Part shown: in pieces, positions 60,901 through 64,000 of the stretch
Numbering within the stretch: position 1 is the first letter of the stretch
Layout: the number at the start of each line of letters is the position of its first letter
Source: Aspidapion aeneum
Lineage: Eukaryota; Arthropoda; Insecta; Coleoptera; Brentidae
Reading direction: 5' to 3'
Length of the DNA stretch: 64,000 nt
Assembly: GCA_963576565.1 (NCBI GenBank)
Contig: OY755048.1
Coordinates: 7,274,136-7,338,135 of the forward strand
Translations under genes and position numbers: made by a program
The notes under the pieces: model-generated
What the model saw: the letters and a program-made list of their open reading frames with translations, nothing else
What the model was told of the DNA's origin: nothing
The model's database searches: none

Positions 60901-62967
60901 ACTAGTCGCAGTTGGGTACAAAATCACCCAATAACCTGATGCATGAAAATACAAAACTGTAAAATTTCGTAAGGGCGCTTTGGACATCAAAAGTTGAAGC
61001 AAGTACATTATAGGTATACCTATCAATTTTGTACCATGAACCAACTGCGACAAGTAGGTACAAGGAGATTTAGCAGTTGGGTGTTTGTTTTATAAAAAAA
61101 ATTTTATTAGGTTTAAAATCAAAATGTATATTTTGATTTAAATCAATTAAAAGGTGTTAAGAATATAATAAATTGGTAAAATTTTTTTTTAAGTCACAAG
61201 CTTTTATAAAATGCACTAAAAATTAAAAAATAATTTTCTAACATTCTAATATTATCATAATAATAAAAGCGATGGCCGACTGGAAATTTTGACGATGTTA
61301 GAACGATAAGATATCCGTATCAATTAAATATCACTATTTGCAAGAATCAATCTAGCAGAAAAATGCAGAGGTACCAAACCCACCCAACCCGACCCAAGAT
61401 ACCCCAGCATTTCTCTGACATAGGTATGGCAATGGCATAACATTGCGGCACATCAAACATATCTTTAATGAACTGCTATGTTGAATATTTTTTAAATGTT
61501 TAGATCACAAATTTAGATTAACTTATGCTTTGATTTGCGGCCATCGCTTTTATTATTATGATAATATTAGAATGTTAGAAAATTATTTTTTAATTTTTAG
61601 TGCATTTTATAAAAGCTTGTGACTTAAAAAAATTTTTTTGCCAATTTATTTTCTACTTTTTAGTCTCAGCTATCTACTCTATTACATGAAAATATTTGTT
61701 CAATAACAGAACAGAAGAGTTTATTCTGGATTATAATGAAATCGCTGATCGTGAGTGGTTTGGAAACTCATTTTTCTATTGGGGGAAGGAGAAGGTGAGG
61801 GTCGAGGTAGAAATATATTTTTTGTTTGGGCTGTATTGCCATCGGACCTTTATGCATATACCAAATTTTATAAAAGTCATTTGAAGTGAAGTGTGTCAAA
61901 AACGCATTTTTTATGGAAGGGGGTGGGAGGACATTTTTTCATTATAGTTGTATTGTCATCGGACCACTATATGTATACCAAATTTCATCCAAATCGGATA
62001 ATGGGAAGTGTGTCAAAAACGCATTTTTCTATAGATGGGGGTGGGGGTACGAGTGGTAGGATTTTTTTTTAATGCTGTATTGTCATCGGACCGCTATATG
62101 TATACCAAATTACATCCAAATCGGATAATGGAAAGGGTGTCAAAAACGCATTTTCTATGGAAGGGGGTGGGGGTAGGGGTGGGAGAATATTCTTTTTAAA
62201 TGTTGTATTGTCATCGGACCACTATCTGAATACCAAATTTCATCCAAATCGGATAATGGGAAGTGTGTCAAAAACAAATTTTTCTATGAAAGGGGGTGGG
62301 GGTAGGGGTGGCTGGATATTTCTTTTCTTAATATTGTATTGTCATCTGATCACTATATGTATACCAAATTTCATCCAAATCGGATAACGGGAAATGTGTC
62401 AAAAACACATTTTTCTATAGAAGGGGTGGGGGTAGGGGTGGGAGGATATTTTTTTCTTAATGTTGTATTGTCATGGGACCACTATGTGTGTACCAAATTT
62501 CATCCAAATCGGATAATGGCAAGTGTGTCAAAAACGCTTCACAAGATTTGATAGATAGTTAGTTAGATAGTTAGACAGAACATCTGAAGCTAAATAAAAG
62601 CTTGTAATAAAAAGGTAAGGTTTTACCAAATTTTTTATGAAAAACAAAACAATATGTGGAAGTAACTCGAATCGAGTCTAATTTAGTTTTTCTGTTGGCT
62701 CAATATGTGTTCTTTTATTTCCAGTAGTTTTTAGGTTGTTACTAATTTTTTACTAATAACTAGTAGGTAGTGCGCCTGGCAAGTAGGCCTTTTTACCTTG
62801 TTAAGTCTAGTCTATAATTTTCTTAATAGGTACGCGGCCTTGGCTCACTACAAGTTGGTCGATATTCATCCATTTTTAGATGGAAACGGACGCACAAGTC
62901 GACTGATTATGAATTTGATCCTTTTAAAAGCTGGTTATCCTCCTGTCATGGTTTTGAAAGAGCAAAG
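51432..62967 (+). CDS. Fic: Fic/FICD protein adenylyltransferase (first six exons)
   Basis: Exons 51432-51520, 51645-52065, 52186-52377, 55853-56095, 59771-59880, 62830-62967 join in frame to 397 residues plus two bases. The last ~60-70 residues lie beyond the window. Residues 5-28 are a hydrophobic signal anchor. Two TPR repeats follow (~105-175, e.g. [20 protein letters not shown]). The inhibitory motif TVGIEGN carries the regulatory Glu (about 238). The flap is [14 protein letters not shown]. The catalytic Fic motif [12 protein letters not shown] has its His near 365. FICD is an ER type II membrane enzyme that attaches AMP to the chaperone BiP and also removes it; the inhibitory Glu controls the switch. 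All these elements are intact, so a working bifunctional enzyme is expected. Intron 1 has a GC donor (see findings). Drosophila Fic is the likely orthologue. Confidence 0.96.
52411..54847. mobile_element. hAT-type non-autonomous element, 2.4 kb, with nested LINE
   Basis: Terminal inverted repeats are CAGAGCTGTC and GACAGCTCTG. The flanks AGGGAGGG (52403-52410) and AGGGAGGA (54848-54855) match at 7 of 8 bases. Both ends carry many subterminal AAGTACTTGAAGTAC/GTACTTCAAGTAC words (52429-52600, 54570-54835). No transposase was found. It lies in Fic intron 52378-55852 and starts 34 bases after the exon end. Confidence 0.85.
53190..54180 (+). mobile_element. Jockey-type LINE fragment inside the hAT element
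   Basis: Broken frames give a reverse transcriptase C-terminus: [73 protein letters not shown], then stops, then [16 protein letters not shown]. The catalytic FADD region is missing or unrecognisable. 5'-truncated and dead. Confidence 0.8.
56322..57018 (+). mobile_element. H element copy 7
   Basis: TACTCTGCCAATGTATGGGC start, left hairpin, three ~110-bp units, a very short (CAGA)n near 56884-56898, and a right hairpin ending GTGTGAGCT. A-rich flanks. It lies in Fic intron 56096-59770. Confidence 0.8.
57740..58502 (-). mobile_element. H element copy 8
   Basis: Complete and reversed: hairpin AGCTCACAC...GTGTGAGCT, (CTGT)n 57879-57950, units, hairpin, GGCAGAGTA. TTTT on both sides (57736-57739, 58503-58506). 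Apart from array length it is very close to copy 4. Confidence 0.83.
58550..58806 (+). mobile_element. H element copy 9, partial and without CAGA core
   Basis: Begins within the CTACTCCCACCC unit end, keeps CCAAATTTCATTCAAATCGG, then jumps to GACAGCGTGACAAAAAAG, so the (CAGA)n is lost. It ends in a broken right hairpin (AGCTCACACTACTTTAGTATAG). Confidence 0.7.
59454..59735 (-). mobile_element. RTE LINE 3' fragment with (TAAA)n tail
   Basis: Minus-strand frame with [20 protein letters not shown] and [14 protein letters not shown], the same family as 40620-40862. The 3' end on the minus strand runs into a TAAA repeat (59454-59480 on the + strand). It stops about 36 bases before the Fic exon at 59771. 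Confidence 0.82.
60140..61095 (-). mobile_element. Interspersed repeat P, copy 2
   Basis: Inverted relative of 27230-28300. It adds a (TATG)n run at 60210-60235 and GCTAAACAGCTGAACCGATTTTG, a phrase typical of many non-autonomous insect repeats. It lies in Fic intron 59881-62829. Confidence 0.65.
61166..61651. repeat. 486-bp inverted repeat with ~115-base arms
   Basis: The left arm (AATAAATTGG..., AAGCTTTTATAAAATGCAC, CATAATAATAAAAGCGATGGCC) and right arm (GGCCATCGCTTTTATTATTATG..., CCAATTTATT) are close to perfect. The loop is about 250 bases. It is probably a foldback transposon. Confidence 0.82.
61830..62545. repeat. Tandem array of six ~125-bp units
   Basis: Each unit has TGTATTGTCATCGGACCACT, TACCAAATTTCATCCAAATC, GTGTGTCAAAAACGCATTTT and a G-rich GGGGGTGGGGGTAGGGGTGG tract. 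The short open frames across it are repeats, not genes. A TAGATAGTTAGTTAGATAG run ends it. Confidence 0.88.
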
Positions 62968-63682
62968 GTACGTGTCTAGTTAAGAGAATCACTCCTGAGA
63001 CCTGCTCTCAATACTCTCGAGAGCTGCTCTCACAAATCGAAATATAAAATAATGTAAGAAATAAACAACCAAAAAAAATATAACTAAAAAATTTTCAGCT
63101 TGAAAAAACCTACAAGCAAGCAATTTACATTTTTAAAAAAATAAGAAATAAAAAAGTTATAGCCTCAATCCAGAATGGAGACTTTTCAAAAATCTTATCT
63201 TGAAACTTAAGGCTCGCAAAGGAGTGTTAGTTTATCTATCTCCCCTAGAAATACCCTTTCCCACTTAAAAGTGGCCAATTTGAAATACCCTGTACATTTC
63301 TGAGAAAAAATTTAGCAAAATTACGAAACAAGTCTACTTAGTTTTATCGAACGAACATTTTGCAGTGATTCTTATTTCTTATTTAGCGAAGGAAGGACAC
63401 AGTAGGGGGGGTGCCCGGGGGTCGTTGAAACTACTAACCAGGCCTAGTCTACCCCACACTACTACTATTCCTTATTTTAATATTTTTCACATTAGGTTTT
63501 TTTTATCGCTTCATGATAAATTTGGAAATGTTATACGAATGCAATATAAGATTGTAAAACCATTCAAGAGACCTTCAAAACAAGGTATCACTTGACATAC
63601 GTTCCTTATATATAGGGTGTTATGGAATAAATAGTTTATATTTAAATGGGTTGTATATTAAACGTACCTGAGCTGAAAAAAA
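62968..63682. other. Fic intron, mostly unrecognised
   Basis: Starts at the GT donor after 62967. A near-copy of a mariner-like arm (ATTCAAGAGACCTTCAAAAC, AAGGTATCACT) at 63563-63592 matches 19358-19388. No Fic exon is visible, so the terminal exon is outside the window. Confidence 0.5.
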
Positions 63683-64000
63683 TACTCTGCCAATCTATGG
63701 GCACCTAAGCTCACACTGGATACTATAGTTATAGTGTATGTACGTGAAAGCTAATATAACTAAAAACAGAAGTATATTTTATTGAACCCCAGACTCAATT
63801 ACCTTTCGTTTGATACCACACAAGCCATGTTTTGACTTAAACTCTAATTTTTCAAATCTACCCCCACCCTTTTTTTAAAAACTAAAATGTATTTTGTTTA
63901 ACTCCAGACTCAATTACCTTTCGTTTGATATCACACACGCCATATTTCCACTTAAACACTAATTTTTGAAATTTACCCCCACCCTTTTTTTTAAATAAAC
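63683..64000 (+). mobile_element. H element copy 10, cut by window end
   Basis: TACTCTGCCAATCTATGGGC, left hairpin and two ~110-bp units, close to copy 2, then the window ends. Confidence 0.8.

Noticed and set aside
62157..62551. Glycine-rich open frames over the tandem array
   Set aside because: They follow the ~125-bp repeat and change frame from unit to unit; no conserved protein.

Overview
This window is AT-rich, intron-rich and repeat-laden animal DNA that looks like an insect nuclear genome, possibly a beetle. The group is inferred from insect-like protein sequences and repeat types, not proven. I recognise three host genes and one decayed gene. (1) The last ten coding exons of Sra-1/CYFIP, a subunit of the actin-regulating WAVE complex, run on the + strand from 862 to 23833; the 5' half lies before the window. 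(2) A complete six-exon Scamp gene (secretory carrier membrane protein, 344 residues) runs on the - strand from 45603 to 34394. (3) A Fic/FICD gene (ER protein AMPylase) starts at 51432 on the + strand. Its first six coding exons are present and the last part lies beyond the window. (4) A broken THAP zinc-finger gene sits head-to-head with Fic (49443-50990, - strand).

Nearly everything else is transposable-element sequence, often nested. Introns 1-3 of the visible Sra-1 hold Penelope-like fragments, a dead Jockey/CR1-type LINE and three copies of a hairpin-ended repeat family that I call H. Later Sra-1 introns hold another H copy seven bases from a splice donor, a tandem array, several foldback MITEs with TA target duplications and a minus-strand RTE-type LINE. 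The spacer at 23834-34393 is a stack of inverted-repeat elements, including a 1.0-kb element with a 12-bp flanking direct repeat. Scamp introns hold a MITE split by an RTE fragment and a 5'-truncated LINE. Fic introns hold a 2.4-kb hAT-type element, itself split by a LINE, plus more H copies, an inverted repeat and a tandem array.

The H family (ten full or partial copies) has AGCTCACAC/GTGTGAGCT hairpins at or near both ends, internal ~110-bp units, a (CAGA)n core and insertion in T/A tracts. It most resembles Helentron-associated (DINE-1-like) non-autonomous elements. The three genes are ordinary housekeeping genes (actin nucleation control, membrane traffic, ER chaperone modification) and share no obvious pathway. 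I found no convincing new multi-gene system. The most interesting items are the H family and its pile-up, a GC-AG intron in Fic, the dated nested insertions and a motif repeated upstream of both Scamp and Fic.
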